From positions 310,001-374,000 of the forward strand of contig JACOUT010000014.1 in the NCBI GenBank assembly GCA_016177705.1: a stretch of 64,000 nucleotides of DNA, written 5' to 3'. Shown one piece after another: positions 26,351-34,652 of this stretch. The notes below the pieces were generated by a model. That model was not told the origin of the DNA and ran no database searches. It saw nothing but the letters and a program-made list of their open reading frames with translations. Origin of the DNA: Deltaproteobacteria bacterium. GTDB taxonomy: Bacteria > Myxococcota > UBA727 > VGSZ01. Every line of letters starts with the position of its first letter. The stretch's first letter is position 1. A program made the position numbers and the translations under genes.

Positions 26351-28032
26351 CGCGCTGGCGTGTCGCTGCCGCGCTGCTGATGGCGCTGCTGATGGCGCTG
26401 GGCGCCGCGTGCCCGACCGAGGCGCTCATCGAGCGGTGCGACGGCGGCGCCGACGACGACGGCGACGGCCTGATCGACTGCGACGATCCCGAGTGCGCGC
26501 GCACGACCTGGTGCGCCGCCGAGGGCGAAGGGGAAGGCGAGGGCGAGGGTGAAGGCGAGGGCGAGGGTGAAGGCGAGGGCGAGCCGTGCGGCGACGGCAC
26601 CGTCGGGCCTGGCGAGGCATGCGAGCCCGGCGACACCGTGGCGTGCGCGACGCTGGCGCCGCTCACCACCGGGAGCGCGCCGTGCCGCGACGACTGCCGC
26701 GCCTTCGACACCGCCGCCTGCGCCGAATTCGAGACCAGCGAGACCGAGCCGAACGACGACGCCGACAGCGCCGACGCCTGGGCCCCGCCCTACACCGCCA
26801 CCATCGATCCCGCCGGCGACGTCGATTGCGTCACGGTGCATGCGCTGGCCGGCGAGCTGTTGGTGGCGCGCACCGTGACCCTCGACGGCGACGCGTGCGA
26901 CGCGGCGCACGACACCTTCGTCGAGATCCGCGACGTCGACGGCATCACCGTGCTGGCCGATGACGACGACGGCGGCGCGCCCCCGTACTGCTCGCGCGCG
27001 ACCTGGCCGGTCGCGAGCGAGGGCGACTACCTGGTGTGCGTGCGCGGGCTCGCCGACGGCGTGTTTGGCTACCAGCTCGTCGTCGAAACACCCGCGTGCG
27101 GCGACGACGTGGTGGAGGACCGCGAGCAGTGCGACGGCGCCGACCTCGACGGCACCAACTGCGCCACCCTCGGCCTGGTGGGCGATGGACTGCGCTGCAA
27201 TGCGCTGTGCGCCTTCGACACCTCGCGCTGCGTGCCGCCGTCGTGCGGCGACGGCGCGCGCAGCGACCCCGAGGAGTGCGACGGCGGCGACTGGCTCGGG
27301 GGCGACACCTGCGTCGCGCGCGGCTTTCAGAGCGGCGCGCTCGCGTGCACGCCGTGGTGCACCACCGACACCGGGACGTGCTCGTTGGCACCGGTGTGCG
27401 GCGATGGGCAGCACGGCTCGCTCGAGGAGTGCGACGGCGCCTCGCTCGGCTCGGCCACTTGTCAGGGGTTCGGCTTTCCGTCGGCACAGCTCGCGTGCGG
27501 CCCGAGCAACTGCCGCTTCGATCTCGGCGCCTGCCCGCAGTGCGCCGCCGGCCAGAGTCGCATCACGGTGTCCGTCAACGGCCCGCTCGCCATCGCCGAC
27601 TTCGCCACCGTCGACAGCGGCGCCGCCGTCAGCGCGCCCGGCACCGTGCGCAGCGTCTTCCTGCAGCTCGACGACCTGGCGCACCCGGCCGACGGCGAGC
27701 TGACCGTCAGCGTGCTCGCGCCCGGCGGCGGCGCCGTCGTGCTGTCGAACCGCCGCGGCGGCCGCGACTTCCGCGAGACCACCTTCGCCGACGGTTGCGC
27801 CACCGCCATCGCGACCGGCGCGGCGCCCTTTCGCGGCTGCTTCGTGCCCGACGCGACGCTCGCCGCGCTCACCGGCGGTGCAGCGGCCGGCACCTGGACG
27901 CTGCGCGTGGTGGACGCCGGCGACTACGCCTACACCGACTGTTGCGATGAGTACTGCGAGGACCTCTGCAGCGGCGTCGTGCCGACGCCGGGCACGCTCA
28001 ACCGCTGGACGCTCGGCCTGTGCGTCGAGTGA
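26347..28032 (+). CDS. Cysteine-rich multidomain lipoprotein (GE linker, PPC-like, CGDG repeats, P-domain-like)
   Basis: 561 aa. Lipobox ALGAAC (C22), then a DGDGLIDCDDPEC calcium-binding-like motif, a GEGEGE linker, a pre-peptidase C-terminal (PPC)-like beta domain (~133-250, starting ETEPNDDADSADAW), three to four copies of the CGDG..EECDG cysteine repeat (~252-400) common in myxobacterial surface proteins, and a C-terminal proprotein-convertase P-domain-like fold (~405-561). The P-domain contains a DCCDEYCEDLC insertion matching one in the upstream lipoprotein. No catalytic protease domain is present, so the role is probably binding or structural. It is the second gene of the two-gene operon. 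Confidence 0.87.
   Translation: MTRWRVAAALLMALLMALGAACPTEALIERCDGGADDDGDGLIDCDDPECARTTWCAAEGEGEGEGEGEGEGEGEGEGEPCGDGTVGPGEACEPGDTVACATLAPLTTGSAPCRDDCRAFDTAACAEFETSETEPNDDADSADAWAPPYTATIDPAGDVDCVTVHALAGELLVARTVTLDGDACDAAHDTFVEIRDVDGITVLADDDDGGAPPYCSRATWPVASEGDYLVCVRGLADGVFGYQLVVETPACGDDVVEDREQCDGADLDGTNCATLGLVGDGLRCNALCAFDTSRCVPPSCGDGARSDPEECDGGDWLGGDTCVARGFQSGALACTPWCTTDTGTCSLAPVCGDGQHGSLEECDGASLGSATCQGFGFPSAQLACGPSNCRFDLGACPQCAAGQSRITVSVNGPLAIADFATVDSGAAVSAPGTVRSVFLQLDDLAHPADGELTVSVLAPGGGAVVLSNRRGGRDFRETTFADGCATAIATGAAPFRGCFVPDATLAALTGGAAAGTWTLRVVDAGDYAYTDCCDEYCEDLCSGVVPTPGTLNRWTLGLCVE
26521..26583 (+). repeat. GGN-GAR hexanucleotide repeat encoding Glu-Gly linker
   Basis: About ten tandem 6-bp units (GAG/GAA followed by GGC/GGT/GGG) encode alternating Glu-Gly. 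The same linker type occurs at 46115-46186 in another lipoprotein. Such repeats space lipoprotein ectodomains from the membrane in myxobacteria and can vary in copy number. Confidence 0.9.
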
Positions 28033-28059
28033 GGCGAGGGCGCCGCTTTCTGCACCCCG

Positions 28060-29709
28060 TCAGTGCATCCAGTGCGGCCCGACGTTGACCTCGACCTCGG
28101 GCGGCACCGTCTGCAAGAGGGCGCGGTGCGCCTCCTCCATCTCCTTCTTGACCGCCTTGGCGACGCGCTCGCCGTCGACCTCGTCGCACTCGACCACCAG
28201 CTCGTCGTGGATGGTGTTGACCAGTCCGGCTGCGCCCTTGGTCTCGTCGAGCAGGCGCTCGTGCACGCGCACCATGGCAAGCTTGGTCATGTCGGCGCTG
28301 GTGCCTTGGATGGGCATGTTCTTGGCGACACGCCCAAGCTCGCCGCGCGCGTTTGGACCCTTGAGCGTCTCAGGATCGAAGAACAGGCGCCGGCCGAGCA
28401 CGGTCTCGGCGTAGCCCTTGGCGAGCGCAGTCTCGACGGAGCGCTCGAGCGCGTCCCTGACGCGCGGGAAGGTGCGGAAGTATTGCTGCAACAAGCGCTC
28501 GCCCTCGTCGACCGGCACGCCGAGCTGCGCCGCCAGCGCGGCCGCGCCCATACCGTAGACGAGGCCGAAGTTGATGGCCTTGGCGCGCTGGCGCAGCTCG
28601 GGGTTCTTGGTCTTCGACACCTCGGCCTTGAACATGGTGGCGGCCACCGTGCTGTGCAGGTCTTGTCCCTCCTCGAAGGCGCGCAGGAACACCGGGTCCT
28701 TCGACAGCTCGGCGACGATGCGCAGCTCGCAGGTGGCGTAGTCGGCGGTGACGAGCGCGCGGCCGGGCGGCGCCTTCAGGCAGCGATGGAAGCGCGCGTC
28801 GGACGGCAGGTTCTGCAGGTTCGGATCGCGCGAGGCGACGCGGCCGGTAGAGGCGCCGAGCGGCACGAAGGTGGCGTGGATGCGGCCGGTGCGGCGGTCG
28901 ACGTGCGAAAGGAACGCGTCGCCGTAGGTGGAGACCAGCTTGTTGCTCTCGCGCCACAGCAGGAGCGCGCGCGCGATCGGGTGATCGAGGGCGCCGAGCG
29001 TGCTGCGCGTGACATCGTCGAGCCGGCGGCCGGTGACGCGCTCGAGCAGCTGCTTGACCTCTGCCTCGGCGTCGAGGTTCAGCTCGGGCACGCCGAACAG
29101 GTCGCGCTGCACGTGCGGGCCGGCGAGCGCCAGCAGCTCCTCCTTGGCGACGCGCGCCTTCTGCTGCTCCTCGTCGATCAGCTTCTTCCAAGCGTCGACG
29201 TCGACGGGCAGGCCGCGATCTTCGAGCGCCGCGAACGCGCGCAGCACCAAGCACTCGAGGCGCGCCACCTTCTTCTGGCCGCGCTCGTCGACCTTCGCCA
29301 ACAGGCCCTCGAGCTTGTGCACGATCTTGTGGGCACGCTCGAGCGCGCCAATCGGCTCATGGAACAGCGGCTGGTGGAAGATCTGTGGCGCCTCGCCGTG
29401 CCCGACCCCCACGTCGGCCAGTTGTTCGAGCGTGGCGCGGCAGGCCGGGCGCGCCACGTCGACGCCAGCGCGCAATAGCCGCCGCAGCGCGGGGCGCGCC
29501 TCGTCGAACAGGAACACGCGATCGGCACGCTTGGTCCACGCCGCGAGCAGCGCGCGCCCGGCGTCGTCGAGGACCAACTGCGCCTGGCCGTCGAGCGCCG
29601 CCAGCGCCACGCCCGCCGGCGCGTCGAGCAGGTCGCCCGACGGCGCCCACGGGCACAGCGCCACCAGCGAGCGGCGCGCCAGCAGCTCGGCCGCCGAGCT
29701 CGTCGTCAC
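28060..29709 (-). CDS. Family-A DNA polymerase without 5'-nuclease and with a degenerate 3'-5' exonuclease region
   Basis: 549 aa. The polymerase module is intact: TGRVASRDPNLQN (288-300), motif A DYATCELR with D323, motif B from R373 with K377 and Y385 (RQRAKAINFGLVYG), and motif C HDE at 501-503. The N-terminal ~150 residues correspond to the exonuclease fold, but no DxE or other metal-binding carboxylate signature is seen. The 5'-nuclease domain of Pol I is absent. It may serve translesion or repair synthesis rather than replace Pol I. The GTG start overlaps the stop of the upstream binding-protein gene (GTGA), making it the third gene of an operon with the GGDEF gene. Confidence 0.88.
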   Translation of the reverse strand: MTTSSAAELLARRSLVALCPWAPSGDLLDAPAGVALAALDGQAQLVLDDAGRALLAAWTKRADRVFLFDEARPALRRLLRAGVDVARPACRATLEQLADVGVGHGEAPQIFHQPLFHEPIGALERAHKIVHKLEGLLAKVDERGQKKVARLECLVLRAFAALEDRGLPVDVDAWKKLIDEEQQKARVAKEELLALAGPHVQRDLFGVPELNLDAEAEVKQLLERVTGRRLDDVTRSTLGALDHPIARALLLWRESNKLVSTYGDAFLSHVDRRTGRIHATFVPLGASTGRVASRDPNLQNLPSDARFHRCLKAPPGRALVTADYATCELRIVAELSKDPVFLRAFEEGQDLHSTVAATMFKAEVSKTKNPELRQRAKAINFGLVYGMGAAALAAQLGVPVDEGERLLQQYFRTFPRVRDALERSVETALAKGYAETVLGRRLFFDPETLKGPNARGELGRVAKNMPIQGTSADMTKLAMVRVHERLLDETKGAAGLVNTIHDELVVECDEVDGERVAKAVKKEMEEAHRALLQTVPPEVEVNVGPHWMH

Positions 29710-30692
29710 GGCGGCCTGCCGGCGTCTTTGGGCGTCGACTCGAGCGCGCGCATCGGCGGCGGCGTCATGGTGGCGGTGCGCTCGGCCAGCGCCGCGATCT
29801 CGTCGTAGTGCCCGGGCGGCACCGGCATGAAGCCGTCGACGGGCGAGAAGGCGCGCAGCGCGGCGCGCGCCTCGGCATCGTGGATCGACAGGCGCAGGAG
29901 CGCGCGCTCGACCAGGCGCAGCGCCGCCGGGTCGAGGTTCGCGCGCGCCACCACCAGGTCGTTCGGCATGCGGCCGACCTTGGCGAGCACGGCGAACTGC
30001 CCGGCCAGGCCAACGTTGCCGATCAACAGGTCGCTCGACACCGCGGCGACGTCGACACGCCCGTCGAGCGCCGCGTTCATGCTGGCGGGGTGGCTGCCGC
30101 TCAACACCAGCTCGACGTCTTTGCCGATGGCGATGCCGTGGTCGATGAGGAAGAAGAGCGGCAGCGCGTAGCCGGAGGTGGAGAGCGGCGCCACCAGCGC
30201 CAGACTTAGGCGCTTGCCGCCGCGCAGGTCGTCGATGGTGTGCAGCGGCGAGCCGGCCTTGACCACCAGGTAGCTGCCATAGGACGCGCTGCCGCGCGCG
30301 ACCGTGGCGGCGAGCGGCACCAGCGGCGCCTTGGCGCGCATGGCGTCGGCGTACTGGTAGGGCGACAGCTCTGCCACGTCGAGCTCGCCCTGTCGAAGTT
30401 GCTCGACCACGCGCTGGTCGTACGCGACCGACGCGGTCAGCTCGACGTCGAACCCGCACGATTGCTCCAGGTAGCGCTCGAGCGCGGCCGCCGAACCGGC
30501 CGCCAGCTCGTCGGAGTAGTAGGGCGGCACCGCGAAGCGCAGCGGGCGCGTCAGCGTGGCCGGCGCGAGCACGCCGGCGTCGAAGCGCACCGGGTCGAAG
30601 CCGCCGCCGAAGCCGGCGAGCGGATCACCGGCGTCGAGGCGGCAGCCCACCGCGACGAGTGCGAGCGCGCAGGAGAGAACCGCGCGCACCAT
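29706..30692 (-). CDS. PhnD-like phosphate/phosphonate-binding lipoprotein
   Basis: 328 aa. Lipobox VAVGC (C17). The body matches the phosphate/phosphite/phosphonate ABC-transporter substrate-binding fold (PhnD type): LRFAVPPYYSDE, GELDVAELSPYQYADA, YGSYLVVKAGSPLHTIDDLRGGKRL, GYALPLFFLIDHG, and a GRVDVAAVSSDLL segment. No permease or ATPase gene lies nearby. The ATG shares one base with the stop of the GGDEF gene (TGATG). In this context it more likely delivers a ligand signal to the periplasmic sensor region of the adjacent diguanylate cyclase than feeds a transporter (inference). Confidence 0.85.
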   Translation of the reverse strand: MVRAVLSCALALVAVGCRLDAGDPLAGFGGGFDPVRFDAGVLAPATLTRPLRFAVPPYYSDELAAGSAAALERYLEQSCGFDVELTASVAYDQRVVEQLRQGELDVAELSPYQYADAMRAKAPLVPLAATVARGSASYGSYLVVKAGSPLHTIDDLRGGKRLSLALVAPLSTSGYALPLFFLIDHGIAIGKDVELVLSGSHPASMNAALDGRVDVAAVSSDLLIGNVGLAGQFAVLAKVGRMPNDLVVARANLDPAALRLVERALLRLSIHDAEARAALRAFSPVDGFMPVPPGHYDEIAALAERTATMTPPPMRALESTPKDAGRPP

Positions 30693-32014
30693 CACACGGC
30701 GCCGCTCCCGGTCGAGGGCGCGGGCACTGGCGCGAGCATGATGCGATTGCGACCGGCCGCCTTGGACGCGTACAGCGCCTGGTCGGCAGCCTCGAGCACT
30801 CGGTCGACGTGGTCGCCGTGGGTGGGCCACTCGGCGACGCCGATGGAGATGGTGACCTTGCCGAGCGGCTGCTCTTCGCCGAAGGGGAACGCGTGATCGG
30901 CGACGGCGGCGCGCAGCTTCTCGGCGGTGACGACGGCGGCGTCCGCCGCCGTGTCGAACAACAGCACCAGGAACTCCTCGCCGCCGATGCGGGCCACCAC
31001 GTCGGAGCCACGGAGAGCTTCGGTGAGGATGCGTGCGAGCCGGCGCAGCAGCTCGTCGCCGCGCGGGTGGCCGTGCTTGTCGTTGTAGTGCTTGAAGTTG
31101 TCGAGATCGAGCATCAGGACCGCGAAGGGCCGGCCGGCGCGTCGCTGGCGCGTGATCTCGAGCGCCAGCGTCTGGTCGAGGTAGCGGCGGTTGAACAGGC
31201 CGGTGAGCGGATCGGTGAGCGCCACCTTCTCGAGGCGCTCGTTGGCGCGCTGCAGCTCCTCGGTGCGCCGCGCCACCTCCGCCTCGAGCGCCTCCTTGGT
31301 GCCGGAGAGCGCGTGTGCGGCCTCGTTCAACGTGGTCGCCAGCTGTTGCAGCTCGGCGGCGCCGCGCGCGTGCGCGCGCGCGCGCCAGTCGCCGCTGGCG
31401 AGCCGCCGCGCGGTCTTGATGATGTCGTCGAGCGGCCACAGCACCTCGACGGACAAGAGCGCGAGCAGCACCAGCAGGCCGGCGGTAGAGACCGCCAGCG
31501 CCGAGGCCACCAGGCGCCAGCGCCGCTCCATCACCGACTGCTGGATGCGGTCTTGATCGAGCGTGCCGATCAGGGTGGCCCAGCGCACGCCCGCCTGTAC
31601 CGGCACGCTGACGCGCAGCGGCCAGCGCGGCAGCGGCGGGTCTTGCAGCGCCTGCGACGACGCCACCGCGCGGGCGACAAAGGGGTCGAGGCGCGCCAGG
31701 TCGGCGCCGTAGGTGCCGTCGGTGGTGCCGGCGACGGCGACGCCGTGACCGTCGATCAGCATGATGCCGGTGAAGCCGAGCGTCTCGGCGCGCTTGGCCA
31801 GGTCGCCCATCAGGTTGTCGATGTCGGCGACGCGCCCCTGCGTGAGCAGCACGCTCATGGGTGGCGCCAACGTGGACAAGAGCGCGGCGGCGCGGCGGCT
31901 GGTGTTGTGGCGCTCGCGCACCTCCTCGGTGCGCAGCACCAGGCCGAGCGACGCCGCCAACGACACGCCCAGGCCGAGCGTGACGATGAGGATCAGGCGC
32001 GCGCGCAGTCCCAC
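30692..32014 (-). CDS. Membrane-bound GGDEF diguanylate cyclase
   Basis: 440 aa. One helix at ~7-28, a periplasmic sensor region ~30-165, a second helix at ~168-190, a HAMP-like linker (~190-245), a short coiled coil, and a GGDEF domain (~262-435). The active site is GGEEF (344-348), and the inhibitory I-site RGSD (335-338) lies five residues upstream, so feedback by c-di-GMP is expected. The GTG at 32014 is chosen because the first helix starts directly after it and AGG lies ~9 nt upstream. It leads the operon with the PhnD-like lipoprotein and the polymerase. A double-PilZ receptor is encoded at 56756-57982. Confidence 0.9.
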   Translation of the reverse strand: MGLRARLILIVTLGLGVSLAASLGLVLRTEEVRERHNTSRRAAALLSTLAPPMSVLLTQGRVADIDNLMGDLAKRAETLGFTGIMLIDGHGVAVAGTTDGTYGADLARLDPFVARAVASSQALQDPPLPRWPLRVSVPVQAGVRWATLIGTLDQDRIQQSVMERRWRLVASALAVSTAGLLVLLALLSVEVLWPLDDIIKTARRLASGDWRARAHARGAAELQQLATTLNEAAHALSGTKEALEAEVARRTEELQRANERLEKVALTDPLTGLFNRRYLDQTLALEITRQRRAGRPFAVLMLDLDNFKHYNDKHGHPRGDELLRRLARILTEALRGSDVVARIGGEEFLVLLFDTAADAAVVTAEKLRAAVADHAFPFGEEQPLGKVTISIGVAEWPTHGDHVDRVLEAADQALYASKAAGRNRIMLAPVPAPSTGSGAV

Positions 32015-32084
32015 TGCGGGGTGCCTACCACACGATCGGTCGCGGGACAGGGCGGCGGGCGGCGTTGGCGGTGGCGTGCGCAAA

Positions 32085-32253
32085 GGACGGGCCGGGGACG
32101 AGGTTGTGTCCGCCTACGCGCCTTGCGGTCCGGACCTTCGGCGTGGTGGCGATGCGCGCCGACACGATCGGCGGGGTTGCCGTGCGAGGTGCGGTGGGGT
32201 GTCCTGCCCGTTGGGCGCTTCGGCGGACACAACCTCGTCCCCGGCCCTTCGGG
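32085..32253 (+). repeat. Palindromic repeat element, copy 1
   Basis: This fills most of the 357-bp gene-free gap 32015-32371. A perfect 26-bp inverted repeat (32089-32114 with 32222-32247) closes a ~107-nt interior. The interior holds a palindrome GGTCCGGACC (32127-32136), a hairpin CGCCGACACGATCGGCG (32157-32173) and a hairpin GCCC-GTT-GGGC (32206-32216). A second copy in opposite orientation lies at 32944-33113. Just outside, CCCTTCG (32245-32251) and CGAAGGG (32274-32280) form another short pair. It has no coding look. It could be a REP/BIME-like or MITE-like element, or encode a structured RNA. Confidence 0.9.
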
Positions 32254-32371
32254 TGGTGTTGTCGACGTGCGCACGAAGGGACTGCGCTGGCATGGGCGGC
32301 CGATCTCTCAACGCACGACTGGGACGGAGAACGAAAGCCGGTCAGATGCGGGGAGGCGGCGCAGTCCTGCG

Positions 32372-32605
32372 CTACTTCCGCTCGGGGAGCCGCTCGCGCC
32401 CAGAGACGACGTGGAGGATCTCAATGAACCCCTCGGCGTCGTTAGCGGCGAGCTGGGCATGGCGCGCCGGCACGTCCGCCAAGGCGTCCGTGCCGGCTTC
32501 GATCGGCTGGCCTCGAGCTGGCGGGACGGCATAGCCGAAAGTCACGAGCGCGCTGATCGCTATGCGTCCTGCGAATGCCGCAACGACGTTCTTTCTGAAG
32601 TCCAT
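32372..32605 (-). CDS. Short exported or membrane-anchored protein of unknown function
   Basis: 77 aa. The ATG at 32605 has GAGGGG 5 nt upstream. The N-terminus MDFRKNVVAAFAGRIAISAL looks like a signal peptide or single membrane anchor ending near GYAVPPARGQ; the rest is hydrophilic (EGFIEILHVV, ending RERLPERK). No family recognised. It lies inside the island bounded by the two inverted repeat copies and overlaps the 3' end of the zinc-finger reading frame by 164 bp in another frame, so one of the two frames may be extended by a frameshift or the real zinc-finger gene ends earlier. Confidence 0.55.
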   Translation of the reverse strand: MDFRKNVVAAFAGRIAISALVTFGYAVPPARGQPIEAGTDALADVPARHAQLAANDAEGFIEILHVVSGRERLPERK

Positions 32606-32825
32606 GCGACCCCTCGTCGAGCATCTTCTTGATGTCATCGGCACTGAGGAATCCGAACTGTGTCACGTTGGGAGCGTCAGGCAGCTCCTCGCGGCGAACG
32701 AGAACCGAGTGCATCAGGGAAACGCAGTACGCACAGACCACGGCGCCGTTGGGGCCCCGAAGTCGTGGACCGTCGCCACGACCGCAGAACGAGCAGATCA
32801 CCTTCGTCGTAGGCTTCGAAGTCAT
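32442..32825 (-). CDS. ClpX-type C4 zinc-finger protein (possibly frameshifted at its 3' end)
   Basis: 127 codons from the ATG at 32825. Residues ~9-45 match the ClpX N-terminal zinc-binding domain: CSFCGRGDGPRLRGPNG followed by CAYCVSLMHSVL, i.e. two CxxC pairs at normal spacing. No ClpX ATPase follows. Residues ~55-70 (VTQFGFLSADDIKKMLDEG) look like a natural C-terminal helix. Beyond that the frame reads Arg-rich, low-quality sequence overlapping the start of the small exported-protein gene. This suggests a stop lost by frameshift, or an overlapping gene pair. No good ribosome-binding site is visible. In other bacteria stand-alone ClpX-type zinc fingers act as adaptors or regulators, but the role here is unknown. 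Confidence 0.6.
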   Translation of the reverse strand: MTSKPTTKVICSFCGRGDGPRLRGPNGAVVCAYCVSLMHSVLVRREELPDAPNVTQFGFLSADDIKKMLDEGSHGLQKERRCGIRRTHSDQRARDFRLCRPASSRPADRSRHGRLGGRAGAPCPARR

Positions 32826-32910
32826 GGGGGCGGCCAATGTCCCGGGCGGCGAAGCCGCAAGCCGCGGGCAATCCATCCGGTGCCAATCGGTTGCCAAGCA
32901 GGAGCATGGT

Positions 32911-32938
32911 TTGCTCACGCACGGACGTGCGTGAGCAA
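32911..32938. other. 12-bp perfect hairpin beside repeat copy 2
   Basis: TTGCTCACGCAC (32911-32922) and GTGCGTGAGCAA (32927-32938) pair perfectly around GGAC. It lies between the zinc-finger gene start and the second repeat copy. No T-run follows on either strand, so it is not an intrinsic terminator. It could be a protein-binding palindrome or part of the element's structure. Confidence 0.7.
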
Positions 32939-32943
32939 CCCCG

Positions 32944-33113
32944 CGCGTAGGGCCGGGGGCGCGGGTGCTCCGCCGCAGCGCCCATCCGGGCAGGACACCA
33001 CGACGCCCCAGCCACCACGGGCCCGCCGATCGTGTCGGCGCGATCAGCCACCACGACAAGGGTCCGGACCGGCAAGGCGCGGAGGCGGAGCACCCTCGCT
33101 CCCGGCCCGTCCC
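32944..33113 (-). repeat. Palindromic repeat element, copy 2 (inverted)
   Basis: This fills most of the 349-bp gene-free gap 32826-33174. Arms at 32950-32974 and 33084-33108 (25 bp) pair with two imperfect positions. Shared with copy 1 in opposite orientation: palindrome GGTCCGGACC (33061-33070), hairpin core identical over 17 bases (33024-33040), and the block CGGGCAGGACACC (32987-32999). The stem differs from copy 1 by compensating indels: copy 1 pairs GTGTCC with GGACAC where copy 2 pairs GTGCTCC with GGAGCAC. Pairing has thus been kept while sequence changed. Confidence 0.9.
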
Positions 33114-33161
33114 ATGAGGTCTTGCCCCCCAACAGGGCTTCTGCACTGCGCCCAAAGCCGC

Positions 33162-33167
33162 TACCAC
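33162..33167 (+). promoter_or_regulatory. Putative -10 element (TACCAC) for leaderless start at 33175
   Basis: TACCAC ends 7 nt before the ATG of the NtrC-type regulator. No Shine-Dalgarno is seen. The spacing fits transcription starting at the ATG. Confidence 0.3.
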
Positions 33168-33174
33168 GCGGCCC

Positions 33175-34572
<1,398 letters not shown>

Positions 34573-34652
34573 GCGGCGATCGACCTTCCGACGCGCTGCG
34601 CGTTCGTGTAGACGGGGCGCCGCACGAGACGTGCCCACGGGCGAGGTAGCAG

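Noticed and set aside
26521..26583. Possible CRISPR or VNTR array
   Set aside because: Units are 6 bp with no spacers and lie in frame inside a lipoprotein; they encode a Glu-Gly linker.
29706..30692. PhnD-like protein as part of a phosphonate transport operon
   Set aside because: No permease, ATPase or phn genes nearby; the neighbours are a diguanylate cyclase and a DNA polymerase.
32911..32938. Hairpin as an intrinsic terminator
   Set aside because: Stem is strong but neither strand has a T-run after it; kept only as a structural feature.
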